A stretch of DNA of 64,000 nucleotides from Paracoccus sp. Z118. GTDB lineage: Bacteria > Pseudomonadota > Alphaproteobacteria > Rhodobacterales > Rhodobacteraceae. Below are positions 49,089 through 56,585 of this stretch, one piece after another. The position numbers and the translations under genes are program-made. Location: assembly GCF_019061185.1 (NCBI RefSeq), contig NZ_JAHQZU010000011.1:1-64000 (forward strand). The letters run 5' to 3'. Positions within the stretch are counted from its first letter, which is position 1; each line of letters starts with the position of its first letter. The notes under the pieces were generated by a model. It had not been told where the DNA came from, ran no database searches, and worked only from the letters and a program-made list of their open reading frames with translations.

Positions 49089-50075
49089 ATGGCGCGAAAT
49101 CCGTTCTATCAGGGCCCGCTGTCCGACCATTTCGACGGGGTGCGCTTCCATTCCCCGTGGGAGCCGCCGACCCACAACCTGCTGGAAATCGCCTGGATGA
49201 ACGCCGTCAAGGCGACGAAGTTCTGGCCGGTCCAGATCGCCGAGCAGCGGCGCGACGTCCCGCCGGAACGGACGCGCCATCTGCGGATCAGCCTGATCGG
49301 CCATGCGAGCTTCCTGCTGCAACTGGACGGGATCAACCTGCTGATCGACCCCGTCTATGCCGACACGATGGGTCCCGTCCCCTATGCGGGGCCCAAACGC
49401 GCCCAGCCGCCGGGCGTCGCCTTCGAGGATCTGCCGCGCATCGACGCGATCCTGATTACCCACAACCACTACGACCACATGGACCTGCCCGCCATCGAGC
49501 GGCTGTTCCGCCGCTTTCATCCGCGCATCATCGCACCGCTCGGCAACGACGCCGTGATCCATCGCCGCGACCCCCATATCCCCGTGGAAACTTACGACTG
49601 GGGCGAACACGCTCTGCTGACCGAGCGGCTGGTCGTGCATCTGGTGCCCTCCTTCCACTGGTCCGGGCGCGGGGTTGCCGACCGGCGGATGACGCTGTGG
49701 GCGTCCCTTGTCCTGACTGGCGAAAGGGGCGTTCTCTATCACGTCGGCGACACGGGCTATGGCGACGGCAGCATCTTCCGGCAGGTGCGCGAGCGGTTCG
49801 GCCCGCCCGATGTCGCGCTGCTGCCGATCGGCGCCTATGAGCCGCGCTGGTTCATGCAGCACCAGCATGTCGATCCCGACGAGGCGATCCGCATCATGCT
49901 GGACACTGGCGCTGCCCGCGCCTTCGGTCATCACTGGGGAACGTTCCAGATGACCTACGAGCCGCAGGAAGCCCCACCGCAGGAGCTTGCCCGCGCGCTG
50001 GCCGCGCGGGGCCTGCCGTCCGAGCGGTTTCAGCCGCTCAGCCCCGGCCAGCCGGTGGAGCTGGACTGGCGCTGA
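49089..50075 (+). CDS. NAPE-PLD-like metallo-beta-lactamase fold hydrolase
   Basis: 328-residue MBL-fold protein of the UlaG/NAPE-PLD type. Metal motif THNHYDHMD (HxHxDH) plus the later HVGDTGYGDG Asp and the C-terminal GHHWGTFQMT His. ISLIGHASFLLQLDGINLLIDPVY is the typical start of this group. Possible phospholipase D-type activity on N-acyl-phospholipids. Paired with HdeD and convergent with cardiolipin synthase, so a membrane-lipid role is plausible but unproven. Confidence 0.85.
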   Translation: MARNPFYQGPLSDHFDGVRFHSPWEPPTHNLLEIAWMNAVKATKFWPVQIAEQRRDVPPERTRHLRISLIGHASFLLQLDGINLLIDPVYADTMGPVPYAGPKRAQPPGVAFEDLPRIDAILITHNHYDHMDLPAIERLFRRFHPRIIAPLGNDAVIHRRDPHIPVETYDWGEHALLTERLVVHLVPSFHWSGRGVADRRMTLWASLVLTGERGVLYHVGDTGYGDGSIFRQVRERFGPPDVALLPIGAYEPRWFMQHQHVDPDEAIRIMLDTGAARAFGHHWGTFQMTYEPQEAPPQELARALAARGLPSERFQPLSPGQPVELDWR

Positions 50076-51620
50076 CTACATCAGGGGCGAGAGCAGCCGG
50101 CAGACGGAATCGCGGAAGCGCAGCAGCCGTCCCCTCGCGCGATAACCTTCGACCGTGAACTCCACGCAGTCGGCGATGTCGCGGTGGAAGTCGGCCTCGA
50201 CCTGTCCGGCGGCATCCCTGTCATAGATCACCGCGTTCAGCTCGTAATTGATCGAGAAGCTGCGGATGTCGATGTTGGCGGAGCCGATGGAGACGATCTC
50301 GCCGTCGATGCTGAGGATCTTGGCGTGAAGATAGCCGCTGCGATACAGCAGCACCTGCGCGCCGGACGCGGCGATATCCTCCATGTAGGTATGGGCGGCC
50401 CAGTAGGGGATGTATTGGCCGGTGCCGCGCTCGCTGATCATGATCCGCACGTCGATCCCGGCCAGCGCCGCCGCTTTCAGCGCCTCGGCGATGCTGACGT
50501 CGAGGATGAAGAACGGCGATTGCAGATAGACATGGCTGCGGGCCGAGGTGATGAGCGCGAAATAAAGCTGCCGGATCGCCCGCCATTCCGAATCCGGCCC
50601 CGACACCGACATCTGCACCGGCACCCCGGCCTCGCTGTCGATCACCCCGCTGGGCTGTTCCGGGGCGGGATCGGGTTCCTCGGCAGGGGCCGGGGGGAAA
50701 TACTGCGGCGTCAGCAGGTCCTCGCCGGTCGCGTTGTGCCAGTCGATGGCGAACACCACCTGCAGCAGCGAGGCGGCCGAGCCCACGACGCGGATGTTCG
50801 TGTCGCGCCACAGGTCGAACCCCTTTGGCGGCTCGATATGCTCACCGCCGATGTTCAACCCGCCCGTGTGGCCGATCAGCCCGTCGAAGACCGCGATCTT
50901 GCGGTGGTTGCGGTAGCTGATCGTGTGCAGCCGCCACAGTTTGGAAAACGGCTCCATCCGCACCCCGCCGGCCCGCATCTCGCGGATGTAGCGCCGCTTG
51001 AGCATCAGCAGCGAGCCGATGGGGTCGTAGAGGATGCGGACCTCGACCCCCTCTGCGACCTTCTGGTGCAGGATGCGCTTGAGCTCCCCGCCCAGCTCGT
51101 CCGCGTTCCAGCTGTAGAACTGCAGGTGGATCGAGTGGCGCGCGTGCCGCATGTCGCGCAGCAGCGGCGGATAGGCCTCGTCGGCGTTGCGCAGGATCTG
51201 CAGGCTGTTGCGCGTCGTCACCGGCGAATGGCTCGTGCTGCGGACCAGCTCGGCCAGTTCGCGCGAGGCGCCGGGGTCGTTCGCCATACGCCGCAGCGCA
51301 TCCTGATGCTGCGGCTCGATTCCGCCCAGCAGCGGCGCCAACCGCCCGGCGAGGTCCTGCTGCATCAGCGTGCGGCTATGCCCGAAGGACAGATCGCGGC
51401 CGAACAGGAAATAGATCAGCACGCCGACGCCCGGCAGCGCGGTGAACAGCAGCATCCAGGAAAAGGTTTTGCTGGGCTGCCGGTTCTCGGAAATGATGTA
51501 GATGCCCGTGGCGACGAGATAGGCCGCGAAAGCCCAGTAGAGGATGTTCTGGATCGTCACCGGCGGCGGCTCTCTCGTCTGGGGCGGTTCGGTGCGTGTC
51601 ACCGGACCGCCGGGCTGCAT
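50076..51620 (-). CDS. cls: Cardiolipin synthase
   Basis: Condenses two phosphatidylglycerols to cardiolipin. 514 residues from ATG 51620 (a GTG at 51560 is possible). Two N-terminal helices (IQNILYWAFAAYLVATGIYII; FSWMLLFTALPGVGVLIYFLFG), then two PLD domains: HKD1 in YRNHRKIAVFDG and HKD2 in YLHAKILSIDGEIVSIGSANID. Long central insert between the domains is Pro/Glu-rich. Convergent with the NAPE-PLD-like gene. Confidence 0.92.
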   Translation of the reverse strand: MQPGGPVTRTEPPQTREPPPVTIQNILYWAFAAYLVATGIYIISENRQPSKTFSWMLLFTALPGVGVLIYFLFGRDLSFGHSRTLMQQDLAGRLAPLLGGIEPQHQDALRRMANDPGASRELAELVRSTSHSPVTTRNSLQILRNADEAYPPLLRDMRHARHSIHLQFYSWNADELGGELKRILHQKVAEGVEVRILYDPIGSLLMLKRRYIREMRAGGVRMEPFSKLWRLHTISYRNHRKIAVFDGLIGHTGGLNIGGEHIEPPKGFDLWRDTNIRVVGSAASLLQVVFAIDWHNATGEDLLTPQYFPPAPAEEPDPAPEQPSGVIDSEAGVPVQMSVSGPDSEWRAIRQLYFALITSARSHVYLQSPFFILDVSIAEALKAAALAGIDVRIMISERGTGQYIPYWAAHTYMEDIAASGAQVLLYRSGYLHAKILSIDGEIVSIGSANIDIRSFSINYELNAVIYDRDAAGQVEADFHRDIADCVEFTVEGYRARGRLLRFRDSVCRLLSPLM

Positions 51621-51663
51621 CGCTCTCAACGCCGCCCGGCCGCCTGGGTTGCGCCGCCCCCGC

Positions 51664-52863
51664 TCAGCGTTTCGCGCGCTGGCGCATCAGCAGCGGGCCG
51701 TAAAGCGCGGCATAGCCAGCATAACCGCCGATCCATGCAATGCCCGCCAGCGTGTAAAGCGCCGGGGCCTGATCCACCCAAACGGCGGCCGCCAAGCGCG
51801 CCAGAACGGCGGTCAGCAGCGCGAGATAGATCGCCGCCGTTCCTTTTCCCGCAGTCAGCGGCTGCCCGGTATGGCCCAGCGTCGCGCGGGTCATCACGGC
51901 GATGGTCATCAGCCCGATCGCCCCCGCCATCCACAGATGCTGCCCGCCCGCCGCGCCCAGGATACCCGGCCACAGGATCTCGGCGGCCATCGCCAGCGCG
52001 CCCAGCGGGACGAAGGCGTAGCCCAGATGCAGCACCCACAGCAGCGGTTCGGGCAGCGACCGCTCACCCGCCCAGCGGGACAGGCGGACGGTGTGCAGCA
52101 GGGCGGCGGCCAGCAGCAGGATCGCGGTCAACGCCCAGCCGGGCGCGGCGACCCACAGCAGCAGGGCGGCGAGCAGCGCCAGCAGCGACAGCTTGTCGAA
52201 ACGCTGCATCGGAGGAGTAGGCAGGCGGCCCGGCCCCTGCCGCACCAGCCAGTTGCGGGTGAAGGACGGGATGATCCGCCCGCCGATCACGCCGATCATC
52301 ATCATCGTCGCGCCAAGCCCGATCCGAAGGCCGAAACCCTGTGCCGCGTAGCCGTCGCGGGCGGCTTCCCAGTGAAAGACGGCGTTGCCCAGCGTGAACA
52401 CCACCAGCATCACCAGCACGATCAGGTTGCGCCAGTTCCTGCCGGCGACGATCTCGCGTCCCAGCACGGCGGCGAGCGCCACCGGCATCGCCAGATCCGC
52501 GACCGCCACCAGCAGCGGCGGAAGTCCGGCCGAGACCAGCACCGCGATCCGCCCCAGCACCCACAGCGCGAACAGCCCGCCCAGCGGCCAGCCGAGGATC
52601 GGCAGGCGTCCGGTCCAGTTGGGAACCGCCGTCAGCAGGAATCCGGCGATGACGGCGGCGAGATAGCCGAACAGGAACTCATGCGCGTGCCACGTCACCG
52701 GGTCGAACGCGCTCGGCAGGGTCAGCGCGCCGGACAGGGACAGCACCCACAGCGCCATCGCCAGCGCCGCCCAGACCGCCGCGCCGAGGAAGAAGGGACG
52801 GAACCCGAAGGACAGGATCGCCGGGCCCTGCCAAGCCCGCATCTGTTCGGCTGTGCTGGTCAT
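51664..52863 (-). CDS. nnrS: NnrS family heme-copper membrane protein
   Basis: 399-residue protein with about twelve helices. NnrS proteins carry heme and copper and protect against nitric oxide stress during denitrification. Typical parts: LSFGFRPFFLGAAVWAAL, VTWHAHEFLFGYLAAVIAGFLLTAVPNWTG, GRIIPSFTRNWL and MTRATLGHTGQPL, with conserved His. ATG 52863 (AGAGGG upstream) is preferred over the open frame to 52959. A perfect NnrR box lies 76 bases upstream at 52939-52952. Confidence 0.92.
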   Translation of the reverse strand: MTSTAEQMRAWQGPAILSFGFRPFFLGAAVWAALAMALWVLSLSGALTLPSAFDPVTWHAHEFLFGYLAAVIAGFLLTAVPNWTGRLPILGWPLGGLFALWVLGRIAVLVSAGLPPLLVAVADLAMPVALAAVLGREIVAGRNWRNLIVLVMLVVFTLGNAVFHWEAARDGYAAQGFGLRIGLGATMMMIGVIGGRIIPSFTRNWLVRQGPGRLPTPPMQRFDKLSLLALLAALLLWVAAPGWALTAILLLAAALLHTVRLSRWAGERSLPEPLLWVLHLGYAFVPLGALAMAAEILWPGILGAAGGQHLWMAGAIGLMTIAVMTRATLGHTGQPLTAGKGTAAIYLALLTAVLARLAAAVWVDQAPALYTLAGIAWIGGYAGYAALYGPLLMRQRAKR

Positions 52864-52938
52864 GGAAACCCTCTTTCGTGCAACGCCCGGCGCCCGTGCC
52901 GGCCCCTCCATGACTAAGCCTGCCAGCCGGGCTGCAGT

Positions 52939-52952
52939 TTGCGCAACCGCAA
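52939..52952. promoter_or_regulatory. Perfect NnrR box upstream of nnrS
   Basis: TTGCG-CAAC-CGCAA, a perfect inverted repeat matching the NnrR/Nnr variant of the FNR box. Activation from -41.5 would start transcription near 52904, fitting nnrS at 52863. Confidence 0.75.
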
Positions 52953-52968
52953 ACAGCAAGGAAAATGG

Positions 52969-53661
52969 TCAGGTTTCCGGGTCCGCGATCTGCCGCAGCG
53001 CCTCGGCGTCGAGGACCGTCAGCCGCTGGCGTCCGCCCTTGACGTGGCCCTGCCCCTCCCAGCTCGACAGGATGCGCGAGACGGTGTGCAGCGTGGTGCC
53101 GGTCATCTCGGCGATGTCCTGGCGCGAGATCGGGAAGTCGATCCTTGTGCCGCCATCCTCGGCCCGCCCGGCCTTTTCGGTCAGCCGCAGGACGGTATGG
53201 GCGACGCGCCGCTCGACCTCCTGGGTGGACATCTCGCGCAGGCGGGTGTGAGCCTCGTCGAGGCGCTGGCCGATGGTCTGCATGGCGTTCACGGCAAGAC
53301 GCGGGTTGGTCTCGACCACGGCGTCCCAGTCGGTCATCGGCCAGCCGATGACGACGCTTTCCACCGCCGCCCGCGCGGTGCCCGGATAATCCTCGCGCGA
53401 GAGGGCGCGGGCGAAGCCGAAGAGATCGCCGGGATGGACGACGCGCACCATGACCTGCTGCCCGTCGGCAGTGACCTGCGACACCTTCAACCGCCCCGAA
53501 ATCAGCAGGTAGAAGCTGCGGGCCGGGGCGCCCTGCTCGAACACCGCCTCGCCCGCCGGAACGCGCCGGGTGGCGGCGCGCTGGACCAGCCGGGTCAGGT
53601 CCGACGGCTCCAGCTGCCGGAACAGGTGCAGATCCCGCAGGATGGAGATGTCGATGGCCAT
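52969..53661 (-). CDS. Crp/Fnr regulator of the Nnr/NnrR type
   Basis: 230-residue Crp/Fnr protein, probably the NO-responsive activator of denitrification. Cyclic-nucleotide-fold sensor domain (about 15-125; VPAGEAVFEQGAPARSFYLLISGRLKV) lacks the Cys cluster of FNR, so no oxygen-labile [4Fe-4S]. HTH (about 170-225): ISRQDIAEMTGTTLHTVSRILSSWE. The recognition helix has His where FNR has Glu209, but keeps Ser-Arg. ATG 53661 chosen since upstream codons are implausible. Sits beside nnrS, whose promoter carries a TTGCG-N4-CGCAA box. Confidence 0.85.
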   Translation of the reverse strand: MAIDISILRDLHLFRQLEPSDLTRLVQRAATRRVPAGEAVFEQGAPARSFYLLISGRLKVSQVTADGQQVMVRVVHPGDLFGFARALSREDYPGTARAAVESVVIGWPMTDWDAVVETNPRLAVNAMQTIGQRLDEAHTRLREMSTQEVERRVAHTVLRLTEKAGRAEDGGTRIDFPISRQDIAEMTGTTLHTVSRILSSWEGQGHVKGGRQRLTVLDAEALRQIADPET

Positions 53662-53881
53662 CCGGCGCCCTCGTTCGTGTCCGCAGGCCGCTGCATGACA
53701 GATCGGAGTTGCGCTTGGAAGGGCGGGCTTCGGAACGACGGCGTGTGCGGCGGGCTGTCGGCGAAAGGCTCTCGGCCTCATGTTCGACACGGGCACCGAC
53801 ACGGGCGCTTCCGGCGAACGAAGGCCCGAGAGCGGCGCAGCGTTATCGGGAACAGATTGCCCGCGCCGGGAAGGCGGTCGC

Positions 53882-54175
53882 CTAGGCCCACACCCCGCCA
53901 CCGATCCGGTCGGGGGTCCAGGGCGGCTCCCATTCCAGCGTCACCTCGGCATCGGTGATGCCGGGGACCGAGGCGACAGCGGCCTCGGCGCCCAGCCGCA
54001 GCATCTCGGCCATGGGGCAGCCGCGGATGGTGGTGGTCATGGTGACGCGGGCGCGGGCGCCCTCGATCTCCACGCTGCGGATCAGGCCCATCGCCACGAG
54101 GTCGTGGCCGGTTTCCGGGTCGATGATCCCGGACAGCGCGTCGATGACGGGCTGGCGCAGGGGATCGCCGGTCAT
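53882..54175 (-). CDS. DUF59/MIP18-type metal-sulfur cluster assembly factor
   Basis: 97-residue DUF59 protein, relative of PaaD/SufT, which assist Fe-S or other metal-cluster insertion. Hallmarks: IIDPETGHDLVAMGLIRSVEIEG and the conserved Cys of TTTIRGCPM, then TDAEVTLEWEPPWTPDRI. ATG 54175 overlaps the DUF2249 stop by ATGA. Last gene of a tightly coupled three-gene operon whose promoter carries an Nnr-like box; target enzyme unknown, maybe a denitrification metalloenzyme. Confidence 0.85.
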   Translation of the reverse strand: MTGDPLRQPVIDALSGIIDPETGHDLVAMGLIRSVEIEGARARVTMTTTIRGCPMAEMLRLGAEAAVASVPGITDAEVTLEWEPPWTPDRIGGGVWA

Positions 54176-54696
54176 TCCCCGTGCCCGCGCCGGATCAGGA
54201 TGCGGTAGCTGGCCCTGTCGGCGGCGTGGTTGCCCGCCCATTCATGGCCGCGGGCCGAGAGTTCGGGGAACAGGAACATCGGCTCGCGTTCCAGCAGCGC
54301 GAACAGCACCGCACCGGGGACCATTTCCTCCAGCGCGCCGAGGATGCGGACCATCGGCTCGGGCGGGGCAAGGCCGGTCAGGTCGAGCGATTGCGCCGGC
54401 TCGGGCCAGAACATCGCTTCGGGGTTGCTGCCGGGGGCGAGCCCCGCCTCTGGCGGTGGGTGCGCCTTGGGCGTGAACAGCACCTCCCAGTCGCCGTCGC
54501 CGCGCTGGCTGGTCCGGTGATCGAAGCCCTTGCGCGCCAGCACGTTGTAAAGGGGCGCGGGCTCGAACGGGGCGATCAGCCGCAGGGCGGCGCCGGGGGG
54601 AAGGGCCGAGACGGTCTCCAGGATGCGGTCGAAGGGCTGCTCGCCCGCGGCCAGCAGGGGGCGGACGTCGAGATCGTGCGTTGGCGGCTGGCTCAT
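54172..54696 (-). CDS. Tandem DUF2249 protein
   Basis: 174 residues with two DUF2249 (TusA-like fold) modules: first about 8-75 (HDLDVRPLLAAGEQPFDRIL, ALRLIAPFEPAPLYNVLARKG), second about 103-172 (LDLTGLAPPEPMVRILGALEEM, ERDPM-like REPMFLFPEL, YRILIRRG). DUF2249 proteins are common near NO and nitrite reductases but have no proven function. Overlaps both neighbours by ATGA, so it is translationally coupled to the membrane protein and the DUF59 factor. Confidence 0.8.
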   Translation of the reverse strand: MSQPPTHDLDVRPLLAAGEQPFDRILETVSALPPGAALRLIAPFEPAPLYNVLARKGFDHRTSQRGDGDWEVLFTPKAHPPPEAGLAPGSNPEAMFWPEPAQSLDLTGLAPPEPMVRILGALEEMVPGAVLFALLEREPMFLFPELSARGHEWAGNHAADRASYRILIRRGHGE

Positions 54697-56009
54697 GTCG
54701 GGTCCATTCGCAGTTGAGGAAGGAAGAGCGGCGGCAGGACCGGCGGCCGCGCCGCAAAGGAAAGATGCGCAAGGCGGCGGATGGCCCGGACCTCGCGGGC
54801 GATGCCGAGGGCCGCGACGAGCAGCACCGCGAAGGCGAGCCGCAGCCCCTGGGCATGTTCGGCCAGAAGCGCCGCCGTGCCAAGGGCCGCGCCGGCGAAC
54901 CACAGGCCGAGCCAGCGGCGGCAGGCGGCATCGTCCACCAGCTCATGCACCTGCGGCAGTTTCTGCTTGCCGATCCGGGGCGAGAAGACCTGAATCCAGG
55001 TCAGGAAGCTGGTGATCTTGACCATCTGCGCCAGCGTCAGCCCGGAAAGCCAGCCGACCAGCGCTGCGAAGACCGCCGCCTCGGCGAACCGGCCGTCGAT
55101 GGCTGCGACCGGCGCCAGCAGCGCCGCCAACGCGAGGAAGGCGAGGGCAGGGCGGGTCATCCGCATGTTCACCTCGGGCCGCGCGCGCCTGCGGCTGCGC
55201 CAGACCTGCGCGATGTCGGCGATATAAAGACCCGCCGTCACCGAAGCGCAGATCATCGCGGCGGGAAGCAGCCATCCCGGCGCGGGCCAATGGCCGGCGA
55301 GGCCCAGGCCGAGCGTCAGCAGCCCGGTCAGGCAGAGCGCCGCCCCGGCGGTGATCCGGCGCAGCCTGCCGCCGCCGTCCGGCGCGATCAGGAACATGGC
55401 GAACAGCCGATAGCTGACCCCCGCCGTGGCCAGGCCGAGCCATCCCGCGACGCCCAGCCCCACATGAAACGGCAGCGCCTCGGGCGAGATGGCCACCGGG
55501 CCGCCGGTTCCCGCCAGCGCCATCCCGCCGCCGCTGGCGAAGGTCAGGATCAGCGCGGCAAGGGCCAGCAGCACCGGCCGCCCGGCGTCGTCGCGCCAGC
55601 CGCCCGCAGGCAGCAGCGTTCCGCCGGCCATCAGCAGGAACAGCCCCAGTCCGGCGCCCAGCGGCAGCGGCGCCAGGGCCAGCAGCCCCGTGCCGCCCCC
55701 CTCCAGCCCGATAAAGCCGAGCGCCAGAAGGATCGTCCCGACGCCGGTCAGGGCGAGGCTGAGCGGCGACAGCCAAGGCCACGGCAGCGGGCGGGCCAGC
55801 AGGACCGGCAGGAATTGCAGCGAAGCGCCGATCATCATCTGGCTGAGCCAGCCGAGGGCGAGCAGATGCACCAGGGCAAGGCCGCGCCCCTCCAGCCATG
55901 CGCCGGGCGCGGGGGCGAACGGCACGGCCAGCGCCAGCGCCGCCAGCAGGAAGCTCAGGGCGCTGGCGAACCAGCTCAGGGTCCAGCGGGCAAGGTGTTT
56001 TCCGGGCAT
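54693..56009 (-). CDS. Polytopic membrane protein of denitrification clusters
   Basis: 438-residue protein with about twelve helices. His-containing helices such as LALVHLLALGWLSQMMIGASLQFLPVL and LPFHVGLGVAGWLGLATAGVSYRLFAMFL resemble heme-copper/NnrS-type ligand sites; NnrT-like proteins have such an outline. No signal peptide needed. First gene of the DUF2249-DUF59 operon; an Nnr-like box 72 bases upstream indicates NO-responsive expression. Function not established; a role in NO handling or metal/heme supply is inferred. Confidence 0.7.
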   Translation of the reverse strand: MPGKHLARWTLSWFASALSFLLAALALAVPFAPAPGAWLEGRGLALVHLLALGWLSQMMIGASLQFLPVLLARPLPWPWLSPLSLALTGVGTILLALGFIGLEGGGTGLLALAPLPLGAGLGLFLLMAGGTLLPAGGWRDDAGRPVLLALAALILTFASGGGMALAGTGGPVAISPEALPFHVGLGVAGWLGLATAGVSYRLFAMFLIAPDGGGRLRRITAGAALCLTGLLTLGLGLAGHWPAPGWLLPAAMICASVTAGLYIADIAQVWRSRRRARPEVNMRMTRPALAFLALAALLAPVAAIDGRFAEAAVFAALVGWLSGLTLAQMVKITSFLTWIQVFSPRIGKQKLPQVHELVDDAACRRWLGLWFAGAALGTAALLAEHAQGLRLAFAVLLVAALGIAREVRAIRRLAHLSFAARPPVLPPLFLPQLRMDPT

Positions 56010-56080
56010 GTTGCGCCTTGCGACGGTTGGGGTGCGACGAAATGACCTGCCGATGCTGCCGAGCGCCGGGGCGGCCGTCT

Positions 56081-56094
56081 TTGCGGTTGGTCAA
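56081..56094. promoter_or_regulatory. Nnr/FNR box for the membrane protein operon
   Basis: Plus strand TTGCG-GTTG-GTCAA (minus TTGAC-CAAC-CGCAA). One half is the Nnr variant, the other close to FNR. The box centre is about 78 bases from the 56009 start, so -41.5 activation would start near 56046. Confidence 0.65.
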
Positions 56095-56132
56095 ACAGAC
56101 CGGCGGGAACCCCCGGAATGTTTCGGGCTTGT

Positions 56133-56146
56133 TTGATCAGCCTCAA
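56133..56146. promoter_or_regulatory. FNR-like box in the nos divergent region
   Basis: TTGAT-CAGC-CTCAA, one mismatch from the FNR consensus TTGAT-N4-ATCAA. It could activate nosR (start near 56181, long leader) or act as a second, upstream site for the minus-strand operon. Confidence 0.5.
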
Positions 56147-56585
56147 AGAACGACCGCCGAGCGCGGCCTAGACCTCGACCCATGATCAAGACCGCCCGAC
56201 CCGAACCGATCCGCAGCTGCACGACCATGATGTCGGCGGCTGTCGGGGGGATCGCCGGGGGAATGCGGCGGCAAGTCGGCGAGGCGTGCGCGCAAGGAAA
56301 TGAAGCGGTTGCCGGTGATATCTGTGAAGCTTTTGCGGATCACAACCTCCGCGCGTTGACCCCCATCCGGGGTCCGGGCATCCTCAACGGGTCGAATCGG
56401 ATCCCGTCCCGTTCCAATGGCCGCGCCGGCTGCGGAGCCGGGCGGCCGCCCTGCAAACGCCGCCCGCTGGCTCGGGGCGGCTCAGCCACGCCCGTCCCGG
56501 ACGCCGCCACGGTTCCGGCTTGCGGAAGCAGCAATCACCATCCCCCGGCGATCCGGCAGGGGACCACATCCGGGAACGATCGCGC

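Larger units (their letters stand above)
56010..56585. other. 576-base divergent regulatory region before nosR
   Basis: Contains the two boxes above and a weaker TTTGC-GGAT-CACAA at 56332-56345. A plus-strand frame 56182-56589 is open and its stop overlaps the nosR ATG (ATGA), but its translation is low-complexity and lacks a ribosome site; in P. denitrificans a small nosC gene sits here, so I leave it as a possibility. No other signal was found. Confidence 0.45.
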
